Below are positions 23,664-31,240 of a stretch of 64,000 nt of DNA, piece after piece. A model generated the notes under the pieces. It did no database searches, was not told the origin of the DNA, and was given only the letters and a program-made list of their open reading frames with translations. The translations under genes were made by a program, and so were the position numbers. Source of the DNA: CADCWN01 sp039810045 (GTDB lineage Bacteria > Chloroflexota > Chloroflexia > Thermomicrobiales > CADCWN01); assembly GCA_039810045.1 (NCBI GenBank), contig JBDHWF010000001.1:1-64000 (forward strand), written 5' to 3'. Every line of letters begins with the position of its first letter. Position 1 is the first letter of the stretch.

Positions 23664-24170
23664 ATGACAGCACAGCAGGAGTACTACACGACCAGCGAAG
23701 CGGCAACAGTACTTGGTATCACCGTTGGTGCTGTGCGCAAGGCGATCCAGCAAGGCCGCCTCAGTGTCACACGCCTCGGTGGCGGCGAACAGCGGGCGGG
23801 GCTTGTCCTGATCAGCGCCGCTGAAGTGGCGCGATATCGCGACGAGCATCCGCTCCGCATTGGTCGGCCAAAAGCGGGCACGGACGGCCACCACATCCGC
23901 GTCGTCGAGGAACTAGCGCAGAGCGGCAGTACAAGGATGCGCATCTTTATTGGTAAGGGGCTTTGGCGTGCCCTCGGTCAGCCTGACCACATCGCGATTA
24001 CTGCTGATCCGCTCATGATTACCCCAGCGACTGGCGATGATGGCTACGCGCTCGTCGTTGGTGATGGAGTGCCCCGCTGCTTCATCACCAAGCTCTCACT
24101 CCAACTCGGTACCTATGAGGCAGAGATCAGTGATGGCAAACTCGTCGCTCGCTGGATCGGGAGTCAATAG
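23664..24170 (+). CDS. Excisionase/MerR-like HTH (HTH_17) DNA-binding protein
   Basis: 168 aa. Residues about 6-58 form a helix-turn-helix of the excisionase type: YYTTSEAATVLGITVGAVRK, AIQQGRLSVTRLGGG, and a following strand (LVLISAAEVARYRDEHP). The C-terminal half (RMRIFIGKGLWRALGQPDHI ...) is beta-rich and unrecognised; it may bind a ligand or form dimers. AGGAGG lies about 11 bases before the ATG. It stands alone beside the CRISPR patch, followed by a perfect hairpin; no integrase is nearby, so a regulatory role is as likely as an excisionase role. Confidence 0.7.
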   Translation: MTAQQEYYTTSEAATVLGITVGAVRKAIQQGRLSVTRLGGGEQRAGLVLISAAEVARYRDEHPLRIGRPKAGTDGHHIRVVEELAQSGSTRMRIFIGKGLWRALGQPDHIAITADPLMITPATGDDGYALVVGDGVPRCFITKLSLQLGTYEAEISDGKLVARWIGSQ

Positions 24171-24192
24171 ATCCAGGGAAGCAGACGCCTAG

Positions 24193-24228
24193 CCCACTGT
24201 ACGCAATCGGGCAACTGCGTACAGTGGG
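24193..24228 (+). terminator. Perfect hairpin after the HTH gene
   Basis: CCCACTGTACGCA (24193-24205) and TGCGTACAGTGGG (24216-24228) are perfect 13-base arms with a 10-base loop, 22 bases past the stop codon. No T-run on the plus strand. Confidence 0.55.
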
Positions 24229-24364
24229 GCCCAGCATTGTCCAGCCGTGAATAATCTAACGTTTTTCTCACAGGCCAATCCAGATTGGCCCATTCTCACC
24301 TCTGCTAACGGCATTAAAAACGATGAGATTACGACATTCGTACTGGGTTGGGTTATTCGCGAGG

Positions 24365-24439
24365 TGGAGCGGAAGACGGGGGTCGAACCCGCGACCTTCT
24401 CCTTGGCAAGGAGATGCTCTACCACTGAGCCACTTCCGC
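24365..24439 (-). tRNA. tRNA-Gly (anticodon GCC), CCA encoded
   Basis: Minus-strand cloverleaf: acceptor GCGGAAG (24439-24433) pairs with CTTCCGC (24375-24369); D arm GCTCAGTGGTAGAGC; anticodon arm CTCCTTGCCAAGGAG with GCC; T arm CGGGTTCGACCCCCG; discriminator T at 24368 and a genome-encoded CCA at 24367-24365. All standard positions are intact. It is transcribed away from the MFS gene. Confidence 0.98.
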
Positions 24440-24452
24440 ATAAAGCTCAGCA

Positions 24453-24481
24453 ATTGTAGTCAGCAGCGGCGTAACTGTCAA
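24453..24481 (-). promoter_or_regulatory. Promoter of tRNA-Gly
   Basis: Minus-strand TTGACA (24481-24476) and TACAAT (24458-24453), 17 bases apart; the start is predicted about 8 bases before the tRNA 5' end. Confidence 0.88.
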
Positions 24482-24522
24482 GAGTTTTGCAGGCGGTGCC
24501 GCGAAACGCCCAGTCAGAAAAG

Positions 24523-24551
24523 TTGCAGATAGTACGGTATTACCGTATGAT
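24523..24551 (+). promoter_or_regulatory. Predicted promoter of the second MFS exporter
   Basis: TTGCAG (24523-24528) and TATGAT (24546-24551) are 17 bases apart. The -35 is weak and the -10 is one mismatch from consensus. The spacer contains a perfect palindrome. Confidence 0.55.
24533..24547 (+). promoter_or_regulatory. Palindromic operator in the MFS promoter spacer
   Basis: TACGGTA-T-TACCGTA is a perfect 15-base palindrome between -35 and -10. This is the usual site for a TetR- or MarR-type repressor of an exporter gene; the regulator is not in the window. Confidence 0.5.
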
Positions 24552-24570
24552 TGATCGCGGGGAATTAGGA

Positions 24571-24620
24571 TGAGTGGGTCCAACCACTCACAGCGGTTGG
24601 CAAAGGGGAACGCCACGCTG
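24571..24620 (+). other. Structured 5' leader of the MFS exporter
   Basis: Two stable stems in the predicted leader: TGAGTGG/CCACTCA (24571-24577, 24584-24590) and CAGCG-TGGC/GCCA-CGCTG (24591-24601, 24612-24620) around the purine-rich loop AAAGGGGAAC. No match to a riboswitch class I can name. Confidence 0.4.
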
Positions 24621-24669
24621 CGAAGTGCCATAGTCGTGCAACGAAGCGCGAGAAAATAGGGTCGAGACA

Positions 24670-26028
24670 ATGTTGGGCGTAGTAAGCACAGCGGTTAGTT
24701 CCATCAGTGTCGCCGCTGGGCGAACGTTCCACTCACTGAAGAACCGCAACTATCGCCTCTACTGGATCGGTCAGGTCGTTTCGCTCAGTGGCACCTGGAT
24801 GCAGCGGATCGCCCAGGCGTGGCTGGTGCTGCAACTCACCCATTCGCCACTCGCCCTTGGCACAGTCACCGCCATGCAATTCACCCCAATTCTGATCTTC
24901 TCCCTCTTTGGTGGCGTCGTGGCTGACCGCGTCTCCAAGTGGCGCTTCCTCCTCTTCACGCAGTCGGTCATGGCGTTGCAGGCACTGACTTTAGCGATCC
25001 TTGTCGCCAGCGGCCAGATTCATATCAGCCATCTCTACATTCTGGCCGCCATCCTTGGGATCGCCTCCGCGCTCGATGGGCCCTCACGGCAAGCATTCGT
25101 CGTTGAACTCGTTGGAAAAGACGATCTCCCCAATGCTGTTGCCCTCAACTCCACGATTTTTAATACCTCGCGGATTATCGGCCCGGCAGCTGGTGGCGTA
25201 CTGATCGCCACGGTGGGGATCGCTGGTTGCTTCTTCCTCAACTCCCTGAGCTTCCTGGGGGTGATCGGCGGCCTCTTGATGATGGACCCAACCCGCTTCT
25301 TCGCCGCCCCACCAGCGCGAGGCGGGCGCGTCCTCGGTCAGATCCGCGAAGGGCTCAGCTATGCCGTCACCACGCCAGACACCGCCCTACCGCTGATCTT
25401 GATGGCAATTCTCGGCACCTTTGGTTACAACTTCACCGTGATCCTCCCACTGATCGCCGATAATGTGCTGAATCTCGGAGCGATTGGCTTTGGAGGCCTG
25501 ACCACAGCGATGGGGGTTGGTTCGCTTGTCGCGGCGCTGGGAGTGGCCTATCAGGGCCGTGCCACCCGCAGGGTCTTGCTGATCGGGGCCGCCGGTTTCA
25601 GTCTGCTCCTCTTTCTCGTTGGGCTCTCCCATTGGTGGATCGTCACGGTACTCCTGCTTGTTTGCATGGGTTTTTGCAGTATCCTCTTTAGCGCCACTGC
25701 CAGTACACGCCTGCAAACTGTCGCACCAAGCCAGCTACGCGGGCGGATCATGAGCATCTACCAGCTCCTCTTTGCCGGCACCACGCCGATTGGCAGTGTG
25801 GTCATCGGGGCGCTCGCCGAGAGGATGGGGGTGCAATGGGCAGTCGCCATCGTCGCCAGTATTTGTGGCCTCGGGGTCGGGGTCGGGCTGCTCTATCTGA
25901 AAGGGCACGCCAATCAATTGCTGCCAGAGAAGGTTGGTATCAGCGTCGCAACCGAAGCAATGCCAGAGCCAGCCCCGCCGACGCCCACCCAGGCTGGCTC
26001 CACAGCAAGCGTGATAAGCGTGAAATAA
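24670..26028 (+). CDS. MFS transporter, DHA3 family exporter
   Basis: 452 aa with about 12 membrane segments. The first segment NRNYRLYWIGQVVSLSGTWM and QRIAQAWLVLQLTHSPLALG are typical DHA3/EntS starts; loop 2-3 has VVADRVSKWR. NSTIFNTSRIIGPAAGGVLI is the family signature near TM5 and marks it as a paralogue of the exporter at 344. The C-terminal tail (residues 425-452) is Pro/Ala/Thr-rich and cytoplasmic. It probably exports a small toxic compound; substrate unknown. A palindrome-containing promoter and a 110-base structured leader precede it. Ribosome site before ATG 24670 is weak. Confidence 0.85.
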   Translation: MLGVVSTAVSSISVAAGRTFHSLKNRNYRLYWIGQVVSLSGTWMQRIAQAWLVLQLTHSPLALGTVTAMQFTPILIFSLFGGVVADRVSKWRFLLFTQSVMALQALTLAILVASGQIHISHLYILAAILGIASALDGPSRQAFVVELVGKDDLPNAVALNSTIFNTSRIIGPAAGGVLIATVGIAGCFFLNSLSFLGVIGGLLMMDPTRFFAAPPARGGRVLGQIREGLSYAVTTPDTALPLILMAILGTFGYNFTVILPLIADNVLNLGAIGFGGLTTAMGVGSLVAALGVAYQGRATRRVLLIGAAGFSLLLFLVGLSHWWIVTVLLLVCMGFCSILFSATASTRLQTVAPSQLRGRIMSIYQLLFAGTTPIGSVVIGALAERMGVQWAVAIVASICGLGVGVGLLYLKGHANQLLPEKVGISVATEAMPEPAPPTPTQAGSTASVISVK

Positions 26029-26137
26029 CCAACGCTGCCTGGGGCTGATCAAGTCCACACGCTCCCGCAAGTCACGCCATGGAGTAGCGGTGTACAATAG
26101 ACACCACTATCAGTGACCTTGCCAAGGAGACAGCGCG

Positions 26138-28855
26138 ATGACTGATCAACCAATCTACCCCTTACAAACTGTTGGCCGACTTCCCGTTCCAGAGGACAAC
26201 GTCGCGATTGCCACCCGTCGTCTGGATGCTGGCACAGTGATCGATGATGGTACGCAGCAGTACCAGATTGACTACACCATTTTGGAAGGGCACCGCTTTG
26301 CGATTGCGCCGATCGCCCCAGACGAAGCCCTGCTCTCCTGGGGGCTGCCGTTTGGCTATGCGCTCGGCCCAATCGCCCCTGGCAGCTACGTCCACAATGC
26401 CAAAATCCTGAAAGCGCTCGCCACGCGTGGTCTCGACTTCACTCTACCCAGCACGCCAAACTTCCGCGATAATCCTTTGGAAGCGTTCCAACTCAATCCA
26501 GCGACGTTTACGCCTGGCACACAGGTGCCGCGCCACCCCAATGCAGCAACACAAACGTTTCTCGGCTATCAGCGCGGTGCCGATCGCGGCGTTGGCACGC
26601 GCAACCATATCGTCATCCTCGGTGTCACCTCGCGCGTCGGCAGTTGGGTCAAAGCGCTTGAAGAACGCTTCCACAATGAAGCTGCTGGCCCAAACTTCGA
26701 TGGTGTTGTCGCCGTGGCCCACACCGAAGGTGGCAGCGCCGAACAACCAAACAATCTCGAACTCCTACTGCGCACCCTCGCAGGCTTCATCATCAACCCG
26801 AACGTAGGGGCCGTACTTGTCGTTGACGATGGTTTGGGGCCAGTCACGGGGCGGATGGTACGCGAATGGATGCGCCAGCATCAGTATCCACTTGCTGCCG
26901 TCACCAGCCGTTTCGTCACGCTGCGCGAGAGTTTCGCTGCCGACCTTGACCTCGGCGCAGCCCTGATTCGCGAATGGCTCCCTCAGGTGGCCGCCACAAC
27001 TCGCACAGCCGCCCCACTCGGTGCGCTGAATATCGCCCTGCAATGTGGAGGGTCCGACGCCTTCTCCGGCGTTTCGGGCAATCCCCTGCTCGCCTGGGTC
27101 GCCCGCGAAGTCGTGCGCTACGGGGGGATCGCCAATCTCGCTGAAACCGATGAACTGATCGGGGCCGAGGCGTATGTGCTACAAAATGTCCGCGACCTCG
27201 CCACGGCCCAAAAGTTCCTCGCCACGATTGAACGCTTCAAGGAGCGCGTGGCCTGGCATGGGCACACTGCTGAAGGGAACCCTTCGGGCGGCAACAATTT
27301 CCGCGGCCTCTACAACATCGCCCTGAAATCGATTGGCGCAGCAGCGAAGAAGCACCCCGACATACGCCTCGATGCGGTGATTGACTACGGGGAACGGGCG
27401 TTGCAACCGGGCTACTATTTCATGGATAGTCCGGGGAACGACCTGGAAAGTATCGCTGGACAGGTCGCTTCTGGCGCAAACCTGATCTACTTTGTTACGG
27501 GCAATGGCTCAATCACGAACTTTCCATTTGTCCCCACGATCAAGATTGTGACCACCAGTGAGCGGTTCCGCCTGTTATCACGCGATATGGATGTCAATGC
27601 TGGCGAATATCTGGATGGCGTGCCGATGGACGACCTCGGTGCACGCACCTTCGCCCTGACCACCCGCGTTGCCGCTGGCGAACGGACGGTCGGGGAACGG
27701 GCAGGCCACGCGCAGGTCTCAATCTGGCGCGATTGGCGGCAGACCGACTACAGTAATCTGGCCGATCTACAAGCGGCACCCGCCCCACCAGGAAAGCCCC
27801 TACCAATTCAGCCCCTGCCGGCGACTGACCCATTGCTCCAAACAACCTTCGAAGCGATCAACACGCCAGAAGGCCCAGCAGTAGATCAACTGGGCCTGGT
27901 TCTACCAACCAGCCTTTGCTCCGGGCAAATCGCCAGCCAGATCGCCCGCCTGTTGAACGACCAGCAAGTGGGGTCTGGCTACCTCTCACGCTATGTCGCC
28001 CTGCCCCACACTGAGGGCTGTGGAGTCTCCTCTGGTTCCTCGGAAATGCTCTACACCCGCACCCTGATCGGCTACCTGCGTAGCCCATTGGTCGGTCGCG
28101 CCCTGCTCCTTGAACACGGTTGTGAGAAGACGCATAACGACTTTGTGCGCCATGCGCTGAGTGAAGCAGGCGTGAACCTTGATCGCTTCGGCTGGGCCAG
28201 TATCCAACTCGATGGCGGTATTGCGGCGGTGACGCAGAAAGCAATGCAGTGGTTTGCTGATGCACTCGCCGACGCTGGCCCACGCACCTACACCAGCGCT
28301 GGATTAGCGGCGCTCTCCATTGGCCTCACCGTCCAGGGAGCAGTCGAAGCAGCATTAGCCTCCGCCTATGCCCAACTCGCCCGCCTGATCGTCACGGCGG
28401 GCGGTACGGTCGTTATCCCGCAGAACTCCCCACTCCTCACTGACCCACAGTTTTGTCAGGAAACCTTTGCGACGGATAAGCTCGCTCCATCGCTTGATTA
28501 TGGTGAATTTGTCGCCCAGCCAGGGTTACAGATTATGGCAACACCAACCAAACATTGGGTCGAAACGCTCACCGGGCTTGGCGCGACTGGTATCGACATG
28601 GTGCTGACCCAGATCACTGAACGCCCGGCACAGGCACACCGCCTGGTACCAGTGCTCCAGGTTGGCATAGCGCAGCCTGCCACCGACCATTACGCCGCTG
28701 ACCTTGATCTGCTGCTAACGCCAGGGGGTGATTGGCCTGCTGCCCTCTTGGGGGCGATTCTGACTGTGGCGAATCGCACCGCTATGCCCAAACTCAATCT
28801 GCGCGGTAACACCGACTTCCAGTTCACCAGGGGACTGCTTGGCGTTTCGATGTAA
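26138..28855 (+). CDS. Double-length UxaA family dehydratase (altronate/galactarate/fuconate dehydratase-like)
   Basis: 905 aa, nearly twice a normal UxaA protein. Residues about 15-110 are a SAF-like domain (NVAIATRRLDAGTVI ... LGPIAPGSYVHNAKIL). Residues about 145-520 form a UxaA-type core: FLGYQRGADRGVGTRNHIVI, VVAVAHTEGGSAEQ, ALQCGGSDAFSGVSGNPLLA, MDSPGNDLESIAGQVASGAN. After a Pro-rich link (about 540-570) a second half resembles the first part of the core again (YVALPHTEGCGVSSGSSEML, LLLEHGCEKTHNDF). The family removes water from acid sugars with a metal ion. In Campylobacter's fucose locus a UxaA-type protein sits with FucX and mutarotase genes, so L-fuconate is a reasonable substrate here. 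AAGGAGA precedes the ATG. Confidence 0.8.
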   Translation: MTDQPIYPLQTVGRLPVPEDNVAIATRRLDAGTVIDDGTQQYQIDYTILEGHRFAIAPIAPDEALLSWGLPFGYALGPIAPGSYVHNAKILKALATRGLDFTLPSTPNFRDNPLEAFQLNPATFTPGTQVPRHPNAATQTFLGYQRGADRGVGTRNHIVILGVTSRVGSWVKALEERFHNEAAGPNFDGVVAVAHTEGGSAEQPNNLELLLRTLAGFIINPNVGAVLVVDDGLGPVTGRMVREWMRQHQYPLAAVTSRFVTLRESFAADLDLGAALIREWLPQVAATTRTAAPLGALNIALQCGGSDAFSGVSGNPLLAWVAREVVRYGGIANLAETDELIGAEAYVLQNVRDLATAQKFLATIERFKERVAWHGHTAEGNPSGGNNFRGLYNIALKSIGAAAKKHPDIRLDAVIDYGERALQPGYYFMDSPGNDLESIAGQVASGANLIYFVTGNGSITNFPFVPTIKIVTTSERFRLLSRDMDVNAGEYLDGVPMDDLGARTFALTTRVAAGERTVGERAGHAQVSIWRDWRQTDYSNLADLQAAPAPPGKPLPIQPLPATDPLLQTTFEAINTPEGPAVDQLGLVLPTSLCSGQIASQIARLLNDQQVGSGYLSRYVALPHTEGCGVSSGSSEMLYTRTLIGYLRSPLVGRALLLEHGCEKTHNDFVRHALSEAGVNLDRFGWASIQLDGGIAAVTQKAMQWFADALADAGPRTYTSAGLAALSIGLTVQGAVEAALASAYAQLARLIVTAGGTVVIPQNSPLLTDPQFCQETFATDKLAPSLDYGEFVAQPGLQIMATPTKHWVETLTGLGATGIDMVLTQITERPAQAHRLVPVLQVGIAQPATDHYAADLDLLLTPGGDWPAALLGAILTVANRTAMPKLNLRGNTDFQFTRGLLGVSM

Positions 28856-28870
28856 GGAGAAGCGTTCATC

Positions 28871-29164
28871 ATGATTCAGCGACATCGCTTGCTCGTGCTC
28901 ACCATGATCCTGTTCGGCGCGCTGGCCCTGGTGCTGAGTGGTTGCGGCACTAACGGCCCCAAAAGCGTCAAAGGCACCGTTGTTGCGGTTGATGCTGCGG
29001 CCAAGACCTTCAGCATTCAGGGCACAGACGGCAAGAAATACGATTTCAAAGCAGGGAGTGGCGTTGATCTCGCTCATGTGAAAGAACATATGGACGAAAA
29101 GGCGCAGATCGAAGTGACCTACACTGGGAGTACGCCACCGTACGATGCGAGTGCTGCCCATTGA
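28871..29164 (+). CDS. Small lipoprotein, OB-fold-like
   Basis: 97 aa. Lipoprotein signal with lipobox ALVLSGC (Cys about residue 25). The mature 70 residues are a compact beta protein (SVKGTVVAVDAAAKTFSIQG, DGKKYDFKAG), similar in layout to small DUF5666/OB-like domains. AAGGAGA stands upstream; it follows the UxaA gene by 15 bases, so both share a transcript. Function unknown. Confidence 0.75.
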   Translation: MIQRHRLLVLTMILFGALALVLSGCGTNGPKSVKGTVVAVDAAAKTFSIQGTDGKKYDFKAGSGVDLAHVKEHMDEKAQIEVTYTGSTPPYDASAAH

Positions 29165-30099
29165 CGTCTGAAACGGCAAGCGCTCTGCTCTTGCAAGGGC
29201 CAGGGCAACTGGCGTGGATCACCACGCCGCTGCCCGCCGTCAACGCCGATGAGATCCAGGTCGAGACCAAAGCCGGGGCGATCAGTAGTGGTACCGAACT
29301 GCCCCAATTTTGTGGGCGATCACGCAATGTCGCGGCACCTCAATACCCCAAGATGACTGGCTACGAGAGTGTGGGGATCGTCACCGCCACTGGCGCTACC
29401 GTTGCTGGCTTATCTGTCGGGACACGGGTTGTGGCAACCTACGGTCATCGCACGCGGGCGGTTATCTCCGCCACCAAAGCCATCGCCATTCCCGATGAGA
29501 TCCGCAACCCCGCCGCGTTGCTACTGATCCTCAGTGGCGATGTAGCGACTGGTATTGCGAAACTCGGCAGTCAGCCACCCCCATCAGTGCTGATCACGGG
29601 AGCAGGCACGATTGGCCTACTCGCCATCTTTGTGCTGGCGGCGCGGGGCACGCCAATGATTGATGTAGTTGAGCCAGACCCCCAACGTCGCGCCCTGGCG
29701 CTGGCGTTTGGCGCGCGCCTCGCCGTAGCCCCCGCGAATGCCGTCAGACTGGAGAACACTTACGCCGCTGGAGTCGAATGTTCAAGTCTCGATGCGGCTT
29801 TCAGGCTCTTGCAGCAACGATTACAACCACACGCCCGCCTTTGCGTCCTGTCCGACGGTAATCGCGAACCACTCACCCTCACGCCACACTTTCACGAACG
29901 GCAATTGACGGTTATCGGCTCCAGCGATTGCCCCGATTACCACGTCCACGCTCGCTGGTATTTCCCGCTGGCTGCCCGCCACCAGAACACCCTGGAACAA
30001 CTCTTCGACTTACAGATTGCTGCCAGCGAACTGCCGCAAACATTCGCCGATCTCGCGGCGGGCAATCTTGCGGCAGTCAAGGTGCTGATACACTACTGA
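29161..30099 (+). CDS. Zinc-type (MDR superfamily) alcohol/polyol dehydrogenase-like protein
   Basis: 312 aa, shorter than typical MDR enzymes (about 340). N-terminal GroES-like domain has AGAISSGTELPQFCG and the GYESVG segment; the Rossmann domain has SVLITGAGTIGLLAIFVLAA (GxGxxG) and DVVEPDPQRR. The classical Cys/His structural-zinc loop (four Cys) is absent. It resembles sorbitol dehydrogenase/BchC-like members. The start is a TTG that overlaps the lipoprotein stop (TTGA), indicating translational coupling. It may oxidise an intermediate of the adjacent sugar pathway; that is inference. Confidence 0.72.
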   Translation: MTSETASALLLQGPGQLAWITTPLPAVNADEIQVETKAGAISSGTELPQFCGRSRNVAAPQYPKMTGYESVGIVTATGATVAGLSVGTRVVATYGHRTRAVISATKAIAIPDEIRNPAALLLILSGDVATGIAKLGSQPPPSVLITGAGTIGLLAIFVLAARGTPMIDVVEPDPQRRALALAFGARLAVAPANAVRLENTYAAGVECSSLDAAFRLLQQRLQPHARLCVLSDGNREPLTLTPHFHERQLTVIGSSDCPDYHVHARWYFPLAARHQNTLEQLFDLQIAASELPQTFADLAAGNLAAVKVLIHY

Positions 30100-31151
30100 G
30101 GGCGTGGAGGAACCTCCACGCCGGCGATCTCGGCCACCATCTGGAAGAACTGCTGCTTGCGGGGTGTATTGATCCCCCAATTTACTGGCACTAATTGGTA
30201 GCCTTCAACATAGTCGGAGTGCGCTCCAGCACCACCAACCCCTTCGCCAGGGTCAAAATAGCCCCATGAGGCATGATTCACCACGGCGACTGCAAAGTTG
30301 TTTTCTTCCTGATCAAAGGCGAAGTGGTCATCTTCATTGAAGACAATCGGCATCGGACGATAGCTTGGCAACGCCCGTGTTTGCGCGATCATCTCGGCGA
30401 TAAATGCGGGGTCGGTCACGCCATTGCCATGCAGCAATAAGAAGTCGGACGCAGCGACGACGGCATCAGTGGGGACTGACCGCCCGCGAAAGCTGGTGCC
30501 AACGAGCAGCCGCCGTGAATCCGCCGTGATCTCCTTTGCAACCAGGATCAGTTCGTGTACCCGCGCTGGCTGCAAAATCTCATGCTCATAGTGTGGCACA
30601 TCACACTCGTTGTTGATCTCCAGCAGCAGATTCTCCCAACCACCTGCCAGCAACCAGCGCACCGTTTCCGCAACCGCCCGCTGGACAGCCGCTTCGTCCG
30701 CCAATCGCTCATCCTGGCCGAAGTAAAAGCAGCCCACAATCACGACCATGCCCAGTTGATCGGCAAGGTCGAGAATCTGCCGCAAACGCTCCATGAACTC
30801 AGCCCGCAAATCTCCTTCAGCGGTGTAGGCGCTATTGTCCCACGGCTGCGCCTTGCTATAGCCTTCGGGCGAACCACCTTGCAAATTCACCGTAATCCCC
30901 AATAGCCCATATTGGCGATAGATGGGCAGCATCGCCAGAAACTCTTGCAGATTCCGCTCGGGATCCCACTTGTTCGTATCAGGATAACGCCAGCGGTCAC
31001 GCGTGGCGGGGTTCAGATCGTCAAAGGTAGCCTGCACCATCCGCGAGTTCAGCAGTAAGCCCTCAACCCGCTGCCCGCGCCAGTGGCGTCCGGCATAGGT
31101 CGGGCGACCATCGATCAGGAAATCCTCACCAACAATCGTTACCTGGGTCAT
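30093..31151 (-). CDS. Clan GH-A (GH5/cellulase-like) TIM-barrel protein, cytoplasmic
   Basis: 352 aa, no signal peptide. Barrel strands carry LLGITVNLQGGSPEGY, MVVIVGCFYFGQDERLAD, NLLLEINNECDVPHYEHEIL (the NE acid/base pair of clan GH-A) and PIVFNEDDHF (candidate nucleophile Glu). The substrate is unknown, but the neighbours suggest intracellular oligosaccharide breakdown. GGGAAGGTG precedes ATG 31151; the longest frame begins 28 codons earlier inside the upstream terminator. Convergent with the zinc dehydrogenase gene (7-base overlap). Confidence 0.65.
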   Translation of the reverse strand: MTQVTIVGEDFLIDGRPTYAGRHWRGQRVEGLLLNSRMVQATFDDLNPATRDRWRYPDTNKWDPERNLQEFLAMLPIYRQYGLLGITVNLQGGSPEGYSKAQPWDNSAYTAEGDLRAEFMERLRQILDLADQLGMVVIVGCFYFGQDERLADEAAVQRAVAETVRWLLAGGWENLLLEINNECDVPHYEHEILQPARVHELILVAKEITADSRRLLVGTSFRGRSVPTDAVVAASDFLLLHGNGVTDPAFIAEMIAQTRALPSYRPMPIVFNEDDHFAFDQEENNFAVAVVNHASWGYFDPGEGVGGAGAHSDYVEGYQLVPVNWGINTPRKQQFFQMVAEIAGVEVPPRPQ

Positions 31152-31200
31152 TGCACACCTTCCCTGAATACTATCACCAAGCCTGCTCAGGAGAAGCAAA

Positions 31201-31229
31201 GGGGCTGACAGGCAATACCTGTCAGCCCC
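31201..31229 (-). terminator. Terminator-like hairpin after the PepC gene
   Basis: GGGGCTGACAGG (31201-31212) and CCTGTCAGCCCC (31218-31229) form a perfect 12-bp stem with a 5-base loop; the minus strand continues TTTGCTTCTCC. It separates the peptidase gene from the GH-A gene. Confidence 0.65.
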
Positions 31230-31240
31230 TGCCAAAAATC

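Noticed and set aside
24273..24290. GGCCAATC/GATTGGCC hairpin near tRNA-Gly as terminator
   Set aside because: There is no T-run on either strand directly after the stem, and it lies about 75 bases beyond the tRNA; left unassigned.
24571..24650. Leader of the second MFS gene as a known riboswitch (ykkC, B12, ZTP, fluoride, Mn)
   Set aside because: None of the class-defining strings were found; kept only as a structured leader.
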